A DNA stretch of 64,000 bases from a virus. The notes under the pieces are model-generated. The model worked only from the letters and a program-made list of their open reading frames with translations. It did no database searches and was not told where the DNA came from. The DNA is taken from the IMG/VR virus record IMGVR_UViG_3300036770_005354, positions 1 through 64,000 of that record; one strand, written 5' to 3'. Made by a program: the position numbers and the translations under genes. Every line of letters starts with the position of its first letter. The first letter of the stretch is position 1. Positions 1 through 7,696 of this stretch are shown here, one piece after another.

Positions 1-74
1 CTGAATCGATACAGCGTAAGAAGGCACTGGAAAAGTTAACATATGAAGAAAAGAAACTGTTGGGGTTGGTATGA
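1..74 (+). CDS. C-terminal end of a gene entering from the left
   Basis: An open frame runs from the window edge (codons in frame with base 3) to a TGA at 72-74 and encodes about 23 basic residues ending in KKLLGLV. Its stop overlaps the next start as ATGA, the usual coupling in this genome. Only the tail is visible, so no function can be given. Confidence 0.6.
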   Translation, partial: ESIQRKKALEKLTYEEKKLLGLV

Positions 75-277
75 ACGAACGAATGTTGGAAATCGCCAAA
101 CAGGCAGGATTAAAAAAAGATCATGCCAGTGACCGTGAATACGTTGGTGATTTTGATTGGCGATTGTTTGGTGATTTGATTGTTCGGGACTGTTCATATG
201 TTGCAAAGGTGAATCAAGCAGAAAACATGGATTGGGACATTAGCGAGATTTTACTAGAACATTTCGGAGTTGAATAA
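71..277 (+). CDS. Small hypothetical protein (68 aa)
   Basis: Starts at an ATG overlapping the preceding stop (ATGA) and begins MNERMLEIAKQAGL, an N-terminus I associate with small conserved phage proteins of unknown role. No membrane segment or metal motif is visible. It heads a run of tightly packed genes up to 2.5 kb. Function is not recognised. Confidence 0.75.
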   Translation: MNERMLEIAKQAGLKKDHASDREYVGDFDWRLFGDLIVRDCSYVAKVNQAENMDWDISEILLEHFGVE

Positions 278-565
278 ATGTACGAATATCGATACACAGT
301 TGACGAAAACAATGATGGCTACGATGATGCGTTTGTCATCCGCAGAATGCGTCAAATTGACTTTGATGATAGATGGCAGATTGAATCATTGGCGAAAGAC
401 TGCGCTAGTGATTATTTTCATGATCATGATGGTTGGGATTATCGTTCATGGGTCAACGGTAATACGCATATTGATCTAACAATCTGGGAAAATGAAGAAA
501 CCAAACATACATTCCAAGTTGATATAGAATTTCATCCAAGTTTCATTGTTAGGAGAAGCCAATGA
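278..565 (+). CDS. Small acidic hypothetical protein (95 aa)
   Basis: The ATG lies directly after the preceding TAA. The product is rich in Asp, Tyr and Trp, and its C-terminal half looks like alternating beta strands (TIWENEETKHTFQVDIEF). The stop overlaps the next ATG as ATGA. I recognise no domain. Confidence 0.75.
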   Translation: MYEYRYTVDENNDGYDDAFVIRRMRQIDFDDRWQIESLAKDCASDYFHDHDGWDYRSWVNGNTHIDLTIWENEETKHTFQVDIEFHPSFIVRRSQ

Positions 566-849
566 GCGAAGAATGGATCTGGGAACGTTATCGTGAACTG
601 GAACGTGACCGCCGAAAAAAGAATCAAGAACTCATGCAAGAGTATGATAGAACTGTTTACTATCCTGCATTGAGACAACTTACACAAGAATGCTTCAAAG
701 AAGGTCATCGTGGCGGAAAGTACCACGATAATGGCTTTGGTTGGTCTTGGTTCTATTGTGCGAAATGCGGTGGTAGATATGATATTACAGGACCAGATGG
801 ACAACGTACAAAGGATGATGGAGATACAACAAATGAACAAACAACATAA
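562..849 (+). CDS. Small protein with a possible zinc knuckle (95 aa)
   Basis: The ATG at 562 overlaps the preceding stop and has AGGAG at 551-555, which fixes the start. The N-terminal half is a charged, helical, Arg/Glu-rich stretch. The C-terminal half contains CAKCGG, a CxxC that could bind metal with histidines upstream, but no second CxxC is present. Function is unknown. The next gene overlaps its 3' end by about 17 bp. Confidence 0.7.
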   Translation: MSEEWIWERYRELERDRRKKNQELMQEYDRTVYYPALRQLTQECFKEGHRGGKYHDNGFGWSWFYCAKCGGRYDITGPDGQRTKDDGDTTNEQTT

Positions 850-1147
850 AGAACAAGTTATAAACAATGTTACAACTGCGCTAGGTGACGTTGGGTCATC
901 GATGCTAAATCGTGTTAGACCCTTGATTGACTTGGCGTATGAAGCAGGTTATAATCAAGCATACAAAGACGCCGCCGAACGTCAATCTACTAATCCTATA
1001 CCAGAACAATGGTGGAATCCACGAATAGTTAAACACGTTGACCTTAATAAAGGTTGCCCATTGTGTGGTATAAGGGAAGATGACAAAGCAAAATATGGGT
1101 ATGTATGTAATCGCAGTGATTGCCCAACAAAGGTAACTTGTGTTTAA
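833..1147 (+). CDS. Small protein with a Cys4 zinc-binding C-terminus (104 aa)
   Basis: The frame is open from 710, but ATG 833 is the better start: GGAG at 820-823 sits nine bases upstream, and the longer version would overlap the previous gene by 140 bp. The N-terminus is helical. The C-terminus has CPLCG, about 13 residues, then C-x4-CP, a four-cysteine zinc-ribbon arrangement. Function is unknown; nucleic-acid binding is only a guess from the zinc motif. Confidence 0.7.
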   Translation: MNKQHKEQVINNVTTALGDVGSSMLNRVRPLIDLAYEAGYNQAYKDAAERQSTNPIPEQWWNPRIVKHVDLNKGCPLCGIREDDKAKYGYVCNRSDCPTKVTCV

Positions 1148-1976
1148 GCTGAAAGAATACCACAAAGACAAAGCATACAGCACCTATGCTTTCAATATCC
1201 GCACGCCTCATGAATACTATGATTCTGGTCACTGTGCGACGAAGTATTGCCTGTTGAATATTTCACTCGGTTCTAGATCGTGGTGGTGGATAATCCCACA
1301 AATCATCAAGCCGCGAAAGAAGTGGGTCGATACTAGTAAGTATGAATGGTCGAAGAATCCAAACGACGGGTATTGGAACTATATTGCACGTGAATATGGC
1401 TTCACAATGACAGAACAAAACCTCCATATCCACTATGGTATCCAACCTGGATGCTGGCATTCTCGTGATAAGAAGAACTCCGATCACACTAAGGTGTTTG
1501 ATATCCCTTGGAGGAATAACACGTTTGTTGGTCAGTTGTTCTTCGCGCCTGATTGGGCGTTCTATGATTTTGTGAAACCAAGAAACAAGCGTGGCGCTCT
1601 TGACTTTGACAAGCTTTATGCTGTCCAAGAATCAGTTCCAAAGTTCAAGATCAAGTTTAACGACTATGATGGTGAAGAGATTATTGCAACATGCTATCTC
1701 ACTATGCGAAAGTACCATCGTGGCACAAGTTGGTGCAAGTGGCTAAAATACTTCACCAAGTCTGTCGAATACTACGCTCTTGAGGTCGAGTACGACAAGG
1801 AAACTGGATACGAGAAGGGATCGTGGAAGGGTGGGACGATAGCACATGGAATCCAACTACAGTACGGTGAAGATCCCGTTGAAGCGTTCAAGCGTTATGG
1901 CTCAGAGAATGACCGCTACAAGAATCACGGAACCAAGCCACGTGGATATAACAATATTTTCATGATAAAGGAATAA
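1140..1976 (+). CDS. Trp/Tyr-rich hypothetical protein (278 aa)
   Basis: Starts at GTG 1140 behind an AAGG, overlapping the previous stop by 8 bp. The product is unusually rich in Trp, Tyr and His and carries a stretch SWWWIIPQ. The gene has clearly higher GC and uses more C-ending codons than its neighbours, which may mark a different origin. I do not recognise a fold. A similarly Trp-rich protein is encoded at 13366-14208. Confidence 0.75.
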   Translation: MFKLKEYHKDKAYSTYAFNIRTPHEYYDSGHCATKYCLLNISLGSRSWWWIIPQIIKPRKKWVDTSKYEWSKNPNDGYWNYIAREYGFTMTEQNLHIHYGIQPGCWHSRDKKNSDHTKVFDIPWRNNTFVGQLFFAPDWAFYDFVKPRNKRGALDFDKLYAVQESVPKFKIKFNDYDGEEIIATCYLTMRKYHRGTSWCKWLKYFTKSVEYYALEVEYDKETGYEKGSWKGGTIAHGIQLQYGEDPVEAFKRYGSENDRYKNHGTKPRGYNNIFMIKE

Positions 1977-1977
1977 A

Positions 1978-2226
1978 ATGGCCAAAATTGATATTATGGA
2001 ATTAACTGAAACTGAATTGCAAAAGCACATGAACTCTGCATTTCTTAATATAGTGGCTGGAATGGTGAAAGAAGGTTTTATAACACCTGACCAGGCTTAT
2101 AAACTACAAACAGAATATTTTGTATCCGTTGAATCTCATTCATGGTTACCAAAATGGTTGACTGACAAACTATCATTTCCAAAAGATAATCTGAAATATG
2201 TTCTTTCTAGGAGAATTTGTGAGTAA
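1978..2226 (+). CDS. Small hypothetical protein (82 aa)
   Basis: The ATG follows the preceding TAA by one base. The product is mostly helical, with no Cys cluster or membrane segment. Its 3' end overlaps the GTG start of the next gene by 8 bp and contains that gene's AGGAG ribosome-binding site. Confidence 0.7.
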   Translation: MAKIDIMELTETELQKHMNSAFLNIVAGMVKEGFITPDQAYKLQTEYFVSVESHSWLPKWLTDKLSFPKDNLKYVLSRRICE

Positions 2227-2536
2227 ACTTTATATTGCGGTTCTAGATGAATTTCCAGACTATATGACACCTACATTGGTTGCTCATGCAGTACTGGGAG
2301 CACATTTAGTATTCAATGGATCACAAGTATACGATGCATGGTTAAAATCTAGTTTCAAGAAATGCGTAGTTAGAGTGAATCGCAAAGAATTTGAAAAGAT
2401 CAAAGAGTTACCAAATGTATATCTTGGTCATGAAAATAATACACTAAACGGTGAAAAGAGCTGCGCTGTAATTTGCGTTGACGCTGATATACCGAATGTG
2501 CTAAAATTTGCCAAACTGTGGAAACCAAGTATTTGA
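2219..2536 (+). CDS. Peptidyl-tRNA hydrolase 2-like protein
   Basis: I chose GTG 2219 because AGGAG at 2209-2213 is correctly spaced, giving a 105-residue product starting MSKLYIAVLDEF. The order of elements fits the PTH2 fold: a first beta strand, a helix with the VAHAV core (compare the Q/A-HA motif of PTH2), a strand KKCVVRV followed by a helix, and a final strand (SCAVICVDAD). PTH2 enzymes release tRNA from stalled peptidyl-tRNA. The catalytic Lys/Asp pattern is not fully preserved, so activity is uncertain. Confidence 0.5.
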   Translation: MSKLYIAVLDEFPDYMTPTLVAHAVLGAHLVFNGSQVYDAWLKSSFKKCVVRVNRKEFEKIKELPNVYLGHENNTLNGEKSCAVICVDADIPNVLKFAKLWKPSI

Positions 2537-2544
2537 ACGATATT

Positions 2545-2694
2545 ATGACAAAGAAAATTCCATATCTTTTATCAAACAAACCATATAAACCAAATCATTC
2601 AACCACACACAATCTTAAAAAGATACCAGTGTTATTTTTGCCAAAATATCAACCAACAAGTAACATTAAAACAAACAATAATACATCTACTTAG
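2545..2694 (+). CDS. Short basic Asn/Lys/Pro-rich peptide (49 aa)
   Basis: A complete ATG-to-TAG frame fills the gap between two clear genes. The product is basic and rich in Asn, Thr, Lys and Pro (starts MTKKIPYLLSNKPYK). There is no convincing Shine-Dalgarno, so this is a candidate only. Confidence 0.4.
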   Translation: MTKKIPYLLSNKPYKPNHSTTHNLKKIPVLFLPKYQPTSNIKTNNNTST

Positions 2695-2709
2695 TTTTTA
2701 ATAATCTAT

Positions 2710-2717
2710 GATAAATA
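2710..2717 (+). promoter_or_regulatory. T4-type late promoter (GATAAATA)
   Basis: Seven of eight bases match the T4 late consensus TATAAATA. With the usual 12-13 base offset, transcription would begin at about 2723, exactly the second in-frame ATG of the next gene. Confidence 0.5.
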
Positions 2718-2722
2718 ATTTT

Positions 2723-3136
2723 ATGGAAGAATTTATTTTAGATTTTAAAAATGAATTTGAAAAAATTCTTAATTTAGTACTTGAGACAAACCCAACTATA
2801 AAATCAGTTTTATGGTCTCAAAACAACAGTATATTAAGCAATTTATATATTTCAAATGCTACAATAGATGATATACATCACATAGATTCAAATTTCCAGT
2901 ATATCGGACCATTAAATACTATATGGATAACACCCATTATAGAAAATCCATCTGAAAATATGATCATAACGGATTCTATATATAATCATATTAGCATTGA
3001 ATTGGATAAAACATATATAGACATCGCATGTTTTATCTATGTATCTAAAACAACTAAAGATTATATTTTTGAAGCATATGGTAATAACAATAAAATTACA
3101 TTCTGTGAAAGTAATATTCTTACTACTCAGCTTTAA
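2723..3136 (+). CDS. Hypothetical late-type protein (137 aa)
   Basis: An upstream ATG exists at 2708, but the late promoter GATAAATA lies between the two ATGs and would start transcription at about 2723, so I prefer the second ATG (MEEFILDFK). The N-terminal 30 residues (helix, NPTI, then VLWSQ) resemble the protein at 4473-4943 (NPDI...FTWTQ), suggesting a shared domain. Function is unknown. Confidence 0.6.
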   Translation: MEEFILDFKNEFEKILNLVLETNPTIKSVLWSQNNSILSNLYISNATIDDIHHIDSNFQYIGPLNTIWITPIIENPSENMIITDSIYNHISIELDKTYIDIACFIYVSKTTKDYIFEAYGNNNKITFCESNILTTQL

Positions 3137-3141
3137 TAAGA

Positions 3142-4002
3142 TTATGGACTTCCGTAAACACCTCTCTTACCTAAAAAATTTCTAAGTCTTAGATTAGTAG
3201 AGGGAAAAGTTCCTGACAATGCTGTTCCTTCATACCATGTGACCCCACGATATGCTGATAAATTAGTACCAAGACCAAACACTGAATTTACGGCTGATAT
3301 AGAAACAGTCGGATATTGATTTAGTGTGTTAAAATTAACAGAACTATTATATCCATTTACGGTAGAGTTAGCAATAATTATTCTTTCAAAACTAGAATTT
3401 GTTAAATGCACCTGTTCATATGTAATACCAGAAGCCGTTGTACGATATATTACATTACCTGTTACACTACTCGTTCCTCTAAATGTCATACCGGATGGTG
3501 TATTAATTGCAATATATGGGGATGTTCCAGTTGGATTATACACTATCGTATTAGATTCCACGGTTGATGTCAATAATCTACCAAAACCATATGATAATAA
3601 ATAGTCTGCTGATACTGCTGGACTGAATGTAGAACTTCTTGAAGAAGTATATATTCCGTACAAGTTCCCAAGTGCTCTATTGCTGTATAAAAATACATGT
3701 GAACCAGTTGCATTTATGTTACCAACATCTATTGTTCCATTACCAACTGATAAAGTTAATGTTCGTTTACTATATGTATTAGTCACTGGATCTGGTATAC
3801 CCGTTCCATTTAAACCATTTGTTCCAGCAACAAGAGTTATATTAGCATTTATAGTACTTATATTGCCGTTTTGACTACTAATTACTGTATCACCACCATT
3901 AAATGTTATATTTCCAGTGAGTATAATATCTCCATACGGCACTCTTATTCTATAGTTAGTATAAGTACCAGGTCCTATAACATAGGTTCCAATCACAGTC
4001 AT
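3142..4002 (-). CDS. Probable beta-rich virion/fibre-like protein (286 aa)
   Basis: One of few minus-strand genes. The product is dominated by Gly, Ser, Thr, Asn, Val and Ile in short strand-turn units (for example GDIILTGNITFNGGDTVI), as in phage beta-helix or tail-appendage proteins. It contains no Cys and ends in a basic tail (RNFLGKRGVYGSP). AAAGGA precedes the start, and an AATAAATA late-promoter match lies on the minus strand at 4029-4036. The role is inferred from composition only. Confidence 0.6.
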   Translation of the reverse strand: MTVIGTYVIGPGTYTNYRIRVPYGDIILTGNITFNGGDTVISSQNGNISTINANITLVAGTNGLNGTGIPDPVTNTYSKRTLTLSVGNGTIDVGNINATGSHVFLYSNRALGNLYGIYTSSRSSTFSPAVSADYLLSYGFGRLLTSTVESNTIVYNPTGTSPYIAINTPSGMTFRGTSSVTGNVIYRTTASGITYEQVHLTNSSFERIIIANSTVNGYNSSVNFNTLNQYPTVSISAVNSVFGLGTNLSAYRGVTWYEGTALSGTFPSTNLRLRNFLGKRGVYGSP

Positions 4003-4028
4003 TTATAAAAATCCTTTACTTTATATTA

Positions 4029-4036
4029 TATTTATT
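4029..4036 (-). promoter_or_regulatory. Late promoter on the minus strand (AATAAATA)
   Basis: The complement reads AATAAATA, 27 bases upstream of the minus-strand ATG at 4002, leaving a short leader with a Shine-Dalgarno. It fits late expression of the fibre-like gene. Confidence 0.45.
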
Positions 4037-4053
4037 TCATTTTTTAAAATATA

Positions 4054-4082
4054 TTGACAGCCTATATCATCCATGATACAAT
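4054..4082 (+). promoter_or_regulatory. Sigma70-like promoter with dyad (TTGACA-N17-TACAAT)
   Basis: A consensus -35 at 4054-4059 and TACAAT at 4077-4082 are 17 bp apart, with TGA just before the -10 as an extended element. A dyad TATCAT-CC-ATGATA (4065-4078) overlaps the spacer and -10. It faces the gene starting at 4105. Confidence 0.8.
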
Positions 4083-4104
4083 ATCTTAAACATGAGAAAT
4101 TTTT

Positions 4105-4470
4105 ATGAAACCATTTCTACACAGTAAAATTCATGCAAAAAAGTATGGCGGGAAACCGGATGATTATGCTGATATAGATGATTTTATTGATAGTTCTAAA
4201 CAAACTATTGCAGATGTGAGACATCGTGCTATACTTCATAGTGCTTTCGGGTGCTATATTGTAGAACGCATCTTTGGCAGAACAAGAATTAATTCAGATG
4301 GCCGTGAATACAGTCCACGTGATATTGCTGAAGATCATCTGTTGCAAGATTTGGGTTTTATTCCAACGGTGGAACAATACCTGAATAACATGACATTACA
4401 AAATTGGATGTCAGGGACCGAGAAAACTCGTAAATCAATCAATCGTAAACATATTAACCTAGAGGACTAA
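4105..4470 (+). CDS. Conserved phage/bacterial protein of unknown function (121 aa)
   Basis: First gene after a strong sigma70-like promoter, preceded by GAGA. The product has the layout of a family I know from phages and bacteria: MKPFLHSK at the N-terminus, KKYGGKPDDY, then VRHRAILHSAFG, VERIFG and RDIAEDHLLQDLGFIP. It may belong to DUF6915. The conserved His and Asp residues hint at metal binding but no activity is known. It leads an apparent operon through 5696. Confidence 0.75.
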   Translation: MKPFLHSKIHAKKYGGKPDDYADIDDFIDSSKQTIADVRHRAILHSAFGCYIVERIFGRTRINSDGREYSPRDIAEDHLLQDLGFIPTVEQYLNNMTLQNWMSGTEKTRKSINRKHINLED

Positions 4471-4472
4471 AA

Positions 4473-4943
4473 ATGAATACATTACAAGAACGTTTCGATC
4501 AACTTATCGCTGAACAACAAAAATTGAAAAAGAAATTTCAAGAAGATGCGCAATCTATCTTCAAAGAAGTAACCAAAGAATTCTTTAACAAGAATCCAGA
4601 TATTACTGCATTTACTTGGACACAATATACTCCATACTTTAATGATGGTGATGAATGTGTGTTTAATGTACACGAAGTTTATTTTACTAATGCCCCAGCT
4701 GATGAACTTGAAAACGTAAGTTCTTGGGGAGAATATGATGGTGACCTTGAGGATGTTTGGGTAGAGTATTTTATCAAAAGAATCCCCAATTCAACTGGAA
4801 TTGATAAAGAAAGTTGCGAACTTATCAGTGATATGATTACTTCAGTTGAGATGAAAGATATTATGCGAGAAATGTTTGGAGATCATACAAAAGTAATTGC
4901 AACCAGAAATGGTTTTGATGCTGACGAATTTGATCATGATTAA
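4473..4943 (+). CDS. Conserved hypothetical phage protein (156 aa)
   Basis: The ATG is two bases after the preceding stop and has GAGGA upstream. The N-terminal 35 residues form a charged coiled coil (ERFDQLIAEQQKLKKKFQED). The middle contains ITAFTWTQYTPYFNDGD, a motif I have seen in phage proteins of unknown function. The C-terminus is acidic. It lies in the operon driven by the 4054 promoter. Confidence 0.75.
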   Translation: MNTLQERFDQLIAEQQKLKKKFQEDAQSIFKEVTKEFFNKNPDITAFTWTQYTPYFNDGDECVFNVHEVYFTNAPADELENVSSWGEYDGDLEDVWVEYFIKRIPNSTGIDKESCELISDMITSVEMKDIMREMFGDHTKVIATRNGFDADEFDHD

Positions 4944-4956
4944 ACGGAAATAATAA

Positions 4957-5457
4957 ATGAGCAATCTTAAATTTCATGCACAGAATGAATTTATAGCAGC
5001 AGGTTGGTGCAACGAAAATGGCGTTTTTAAAGACGAAATGCAACAAGCGATATGTGAGCATGTCTTGAAACTATTGGAAGTATTTTCTGAAGAAGGTCAT
5101 TCGGGCAGTAGTGCACCATATGCTATTAATTTATTTTCTACATTAGCCAAGTTTAAGCCAATCGCTCCTCTAACAGGAGAAGATTGGGAGTGGAATAATG
5201 TAGCAGAATACAATGGCAGTCCCTTGTGGCAAAATAAACGGTGTAGCAGTGTATTCAAAGATGAAACTGGCGCATATGACATAGATGGACGTGTTTTTTG
5301 GGAATGGTACAAAGATACTGAAACTGGTGAAGTTTTCAAAACATATTTCACTAATAGAAATAGTCGAGTATATATCACTTTCCCGTATACCAAACCCGAA
5401 CATCCAGAATATGTATTTTCATCTACAGATGAATTCCCCAATGAAGTATTAGAATAA
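4957..5457 (+). CDS. Conserved hypothetical phage protein (166 aa)
   Basis: A widely occurring phage family of unknown function. Visible hallmarks are INLFSTLAKFKPIAPLTGED in the centre, then NKRCSSVFK, AYDIDG and a beta-rich C-terminus with FTNRNSR and ITFPY. No catalytic motif is known to me. It follows the previous gene after 13 bases and is probably cotranscribed from 4054. Confidence 0.75.
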   Translation: MSNLKFHAQNEFIAAGWCNENGVFKDEMQQAICEHVLKLLEVFSEEGHSGSSAPYAINLFSTLAKFKPIAPLTGEDWEWNNVAEYNGSPLWQNKRCSSVFKDETGAYDIDGRVFWEWYKDTETGEVFKTYFTNRNSRVYITFPYTKPEHPEYVFSSTDEFPNEVLE

Positions 5458-5460
5458 ATA
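5453..5460 (+). promoter_or_regulatory. Possible late promoter overlapping a stop codon (AATAAATA)
   Basis: The late-type octamer overlaps the TAA of the previous gene and lies 13 bases from the next ATG (5466), so +1 would fall on the start codon. Because the match includes a stop codon it may be chance. Confidence 0.3.
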
Positions 5461-5465
5461 TTGTT

Positions 5466-5696
5466 ATGAGATATTTTTCATACAACGAATATGATCCCAA
5501 TAGTTTATTTGCTGATGAAACTGGTGGGTATATAGTTACGGTCAGTGAAGATGATATTAAACGAAAATATTGGCCCTATTGGTATAATCGTATGTGTGAA
5601 AAATATGAACAATCTTATGTAGACGAAAACTATACATTTGAAGATTGTTTAGAGGATTGGATTGTCGTCAATTGGGCTTGGGAGTCTAAACAATAA
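5466..5696 (+). CDS. Small Trp/Tyr/Asp-rich hypothetical protein (76 aa)
   Basis: ATG nine bases after the preceding stop. The acidic product is rich in Trp and Tyr (RKYWPYWYNRMCEKY, DWIVVNWAWESK) and carries no recognised motif. No strong Shine-Dalgarno is present; it is read from the 4054 operon or from the late-type sequence at 5453. Confidence 0.65.
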   Translation: MRYFSYNEYDPNSLFADETGGYIVTVSEDDIKRKYWPYWYNRMCEKYEQSYVDENYTFEDCLEDWIVVNWAWESKQ

Positions 5697-5710
5697 CACA
5701 AGTTTAGTAC

Positions 5711-5739
5711 TTGACTTGGAATAATATCTACACTATAAT
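5711..5739 (+). promoter_or_regulatory. Sigma70-like promoter (TTGACT-N17-TATAAT)
   Basis: -35 at 5711-5716 and a perfect -10 at 5734-5739 are separated by 17 bp. The 14 bases 5703-5716 (TTTAGTACTTGACT) are identical to 16741-16754 at another promoter. It drives the two RNA ligase genes. Confidence 0.85.
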
Positions 5740-5761
5740 ACAAAAAATAGTGAGGATCATC

Positions 5762-6391
5762 ATGACTACTTATATCAAGTACCCTAGCACATCTCATCTA
5801 CCATTCAGTCCCGGTATGCAGCGGGATGATACTCGTATATCTTCACTAAATAGCCTTGAAGGTCGTGAGGTCGTCATTACGGAGAAAATGGATGGAGAAA
5901 ATACCACCATGTATACAGATCATATTCATGCTAGGAGTGTTGATTCCCGTCATCATCCTAGTCGTGATTGGGTTAAAAATTTTTGGAATAGCATTCGATT
6001 GGATATACCAAGTAATTTTCGAATTTGCGGTGAAAATGTATATGCGAGGCACTCCGTAAGTTACGACAGTTTGGAAACGTATTTCTACGGTTTCAGCGTG
6101 TGGGATGGTGATCGTTGCTTGTCTTGGGACGATACTCTTGAGTTCTTTGAACTGTTGGGTGTCACTCCTGTACCAGTGATTTATCGTGGTGTTTTCGACG
6201 TCAAAACTGTAGAACATATCGCAAACAACTTTGATGTAGAAAATAAAGAAGGTTTTGTTGTTCGGATTGCTGAAGATTTCAGTTATAATCAATTTGACAC
6301 ACACGTTGCTAAATGGGTTCGTGCAGGACATGTGCAAACCGACAAGCATTGGATGCATAGTAAAATTATCCCCAATCAATTGAAAGTCTAA
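5762..6391 (+). CDS. RNA ligase (nucleotidyltransferase superfamily)
   Basis: ATG 5762 with GAGGA at 5752-5756 gives 209 residues. Motifs of covalent nucleotidyltransferases are in order: motif I EKMDGEN with the predicted adenylated Lys42, motif III RICGENVYARHS, motif IIIa YFYGFSVWD, motif IV EGFVVRI and motif V VAKWVR. It is a compact ligase without a long C-terminal domain, in the Rnl2/RNA_ligase group, expected to seal nicked or cleaved RNA using ATP. A second, Rnl1-like ligase follows immediately; together they suggest repair of host-cleaved tRNA. Expression is from the promoter at 5711. Confidence 0.88.
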   Translation: MTTYIKYPSTSHLPFSPGMQRDDTRISSLNSLEGREVVITEKMDGENTTMYTDHIHARSVDSRHHPSRDWVKNFWNSIRLDIPSNFRICGENVYARHSVSYDSLETYFYGFSVWDGDRCLSWDDTLEFFELLGVTPVPVIYRGVFDVKTVEHIANNFDVENKEGFVVRIAEDFSYNQFDTHVAKWVRAGHVQTDKHWMHSKIIPNQLKV

Positions 6392-6392
6392 A

Positions 6393-7310
6393 ATGTTTCG
6401 TGATGAATTGCGTGAATATGTACGGCAGAATTCCCAGTCTGTAAAGATGCGGGAATCTGCTATATATCCTAGTTTGTATGTGCTGAAGTACAACAAGAAG
6501 GTCTTTTACAAGAATTCCTGGGATCAATATCTGGAAGAATGTCGTGGTGCGGTCGTTGATCAGGATTTCAATCTGGTTGCTTATCCGTTTAAAAAAATTT
6601 ATAACTTCGGTATCGAAAGCCGTGCGCCTGCGATTGATGTTGATACCAAGGTAACTGCTTTCCGTAAAATTAACGGATTTATGGCGTCCGTTACCTGGTA
6701 TCGTGGTGATTTGTTGATCAGCACTACTGGTTCATTGGATAGTGATTATGTTAACATGGTTCGTAAAATGATCCGTGAACAATATAATTACGAAGATTGG
6801 TGTTTGGTTTTCAGCCGCAGCGATATGCAGGGTGTGACCTTTATGTTTGAATGTTGCCATGTAGATGATCCGCACATTGTTCCTGAACGTCCTGGCATGT
6901 ATTTGTTGGGTTTTCGGGAAAATGTGTGGGGTTCTCGGGTACAGTATGATAGTTTTACTCTGCGTGATCTAGCGAAAGAGTTGGGTTGTTATACGCCTGA
7001 ATGTACTGTTACCAATATGGGTAGAATTCAAGAGTTGACTAAGGAGTGTCGTCACGAAGGTTATGTTGTATACACCGATGATGGTCGGTCTACCAAGATC
7101 AAGAGCCCGTATTACTTGGTAAACAAGTGGGTAGCGAGAAACCCAAATACTGACAAGCTAGTGGACTTAAATAGGGACATCAAGCGTAGCATTGATGAAG
7201 AATATCATGGGTTAATTGACTACATTCGTGAAAACATTGTAGAATATACTGATATGACCGAACAACAACGGTTGGAGTGGGTTAGAACCTATATGGAGAA
7301 TACTGTATGA
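6393..7310 (+). CDS. T4 Rnl1-like RNA ligase
   Basis: 305 residues with the order of T4 RNA ligase 1: EECRGAVVDQDFNLVAYPFKK upstream, motif I RKINGF with predicted adenylated Lys92, motif III FMFECCHVDDPHIV, motif IV HEGYVVYTDDG and motif V STKIKSPYYLVNKW. The motif I variant KxNG replaces the commoner KxDG. Rnl1 joins 3'-OH and 5'-phosphate RNA ends, classically restoring tRNA cut by host anticodon nucleases. No polynucleotide kinase partner is in this window. The stop overlaps the next gene as ATGA, linking it to the Ala-rich array. Confidence 0.9.
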   Translation: MFRDELREYVRQNSQSVKMRESAIYPSLYVLKYNKKVFYKNSWDQYLEECRGAVVDQDFNLVAYPFKKIYNFGIESRAPAIDVDTKVTAFRKINGFMASVTWYRGDLLISTTGSLDSDYVNMVRKMIREQYNYEDWCLVFSRSDMQGVTFMFECCHVDDPHIVPERPGMYLLGFRENVWGSRVQYDSFTLRDLAKELGCYTPECTVTNMGRIQELTKECRHEGYVVYTDDGRSTKIKSPYYLVNKWVARNPNTDKLVDLNRDIKRSIDEEYHGLIDYIRENIVEYTDMTEQQRLEWVRTYMENTV

Positions 7311-7696
7311 ACGCATGGAGTCGTTTGCCTAATGCCTGTCATATTGATAGGGTACTTGAGTCTGTAAAGTCGCATACTGAAATTTGGGATGCGATTTGGG
7401 ATGAGGCTAGGCTTTCGTCTAGGTATGCGGCTTTGGGTGCGGCTCGGCTTTCGGATAGGTATGCGGCTAGGTATGCGGCTTTGGGTGCGGCTTTGGGTGC
7501 GGCTAGGTATGCGGCTTGGAATGCGGCTTGGGGTGCGATAACAGCCCTAATCGCATATGATGACGCTAGCAAATATCTATACATACCCAGCGATCAACTA
7601 CGTGTTTGGGCTATTCTTAGTGAAGACCCGGCATCGGTTTTATTACTACCAGCAGTGGTTGCTTTTGAACGAATTCGTGAATTGGAGTGTGTATGA
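7307..7696 (+). CDS. Ala-rich tetrapeptide-repeat paralogue 1
   Basis: First of five tandem paralogues (129 aa). An N-terminal segment (NAWSRLPNACHIDRVLESVKSH) and a C-terminal segment (ALIAYDDASKYL, then LRVWAILSEDPAS and AFERIRELE) flank a core of tetrapeptides of the form [R/L/W]-[Y/G/N]-A-A, encoded by 12-nt repeats with many GCG codons. Such cores are expected to be helical. Function is unknown. The start overlaps the RNA ligase stop (ATGA), so the array is translationally coupled to the ligases. Confidence 0.85.
   Translation: MNAWSRLPNACHIDRVLESVKSHTEIWDAIWDEARLSSRYAALGAARLSDRYAARYAALGAALGAARYAAWNAAWGAITALIAYDDASKYLYIPSDQLRVWAILSEDPASVLLLPAVVAFERIRELECV

Noticed and set aside
710-832. 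N-terminal extension of the Cys4 protein from 710
   Set aside because: It overlaps the previous gene by 140 bp and lacks a ribosome-binding site; ATG 833 has GGAG at nine bases.
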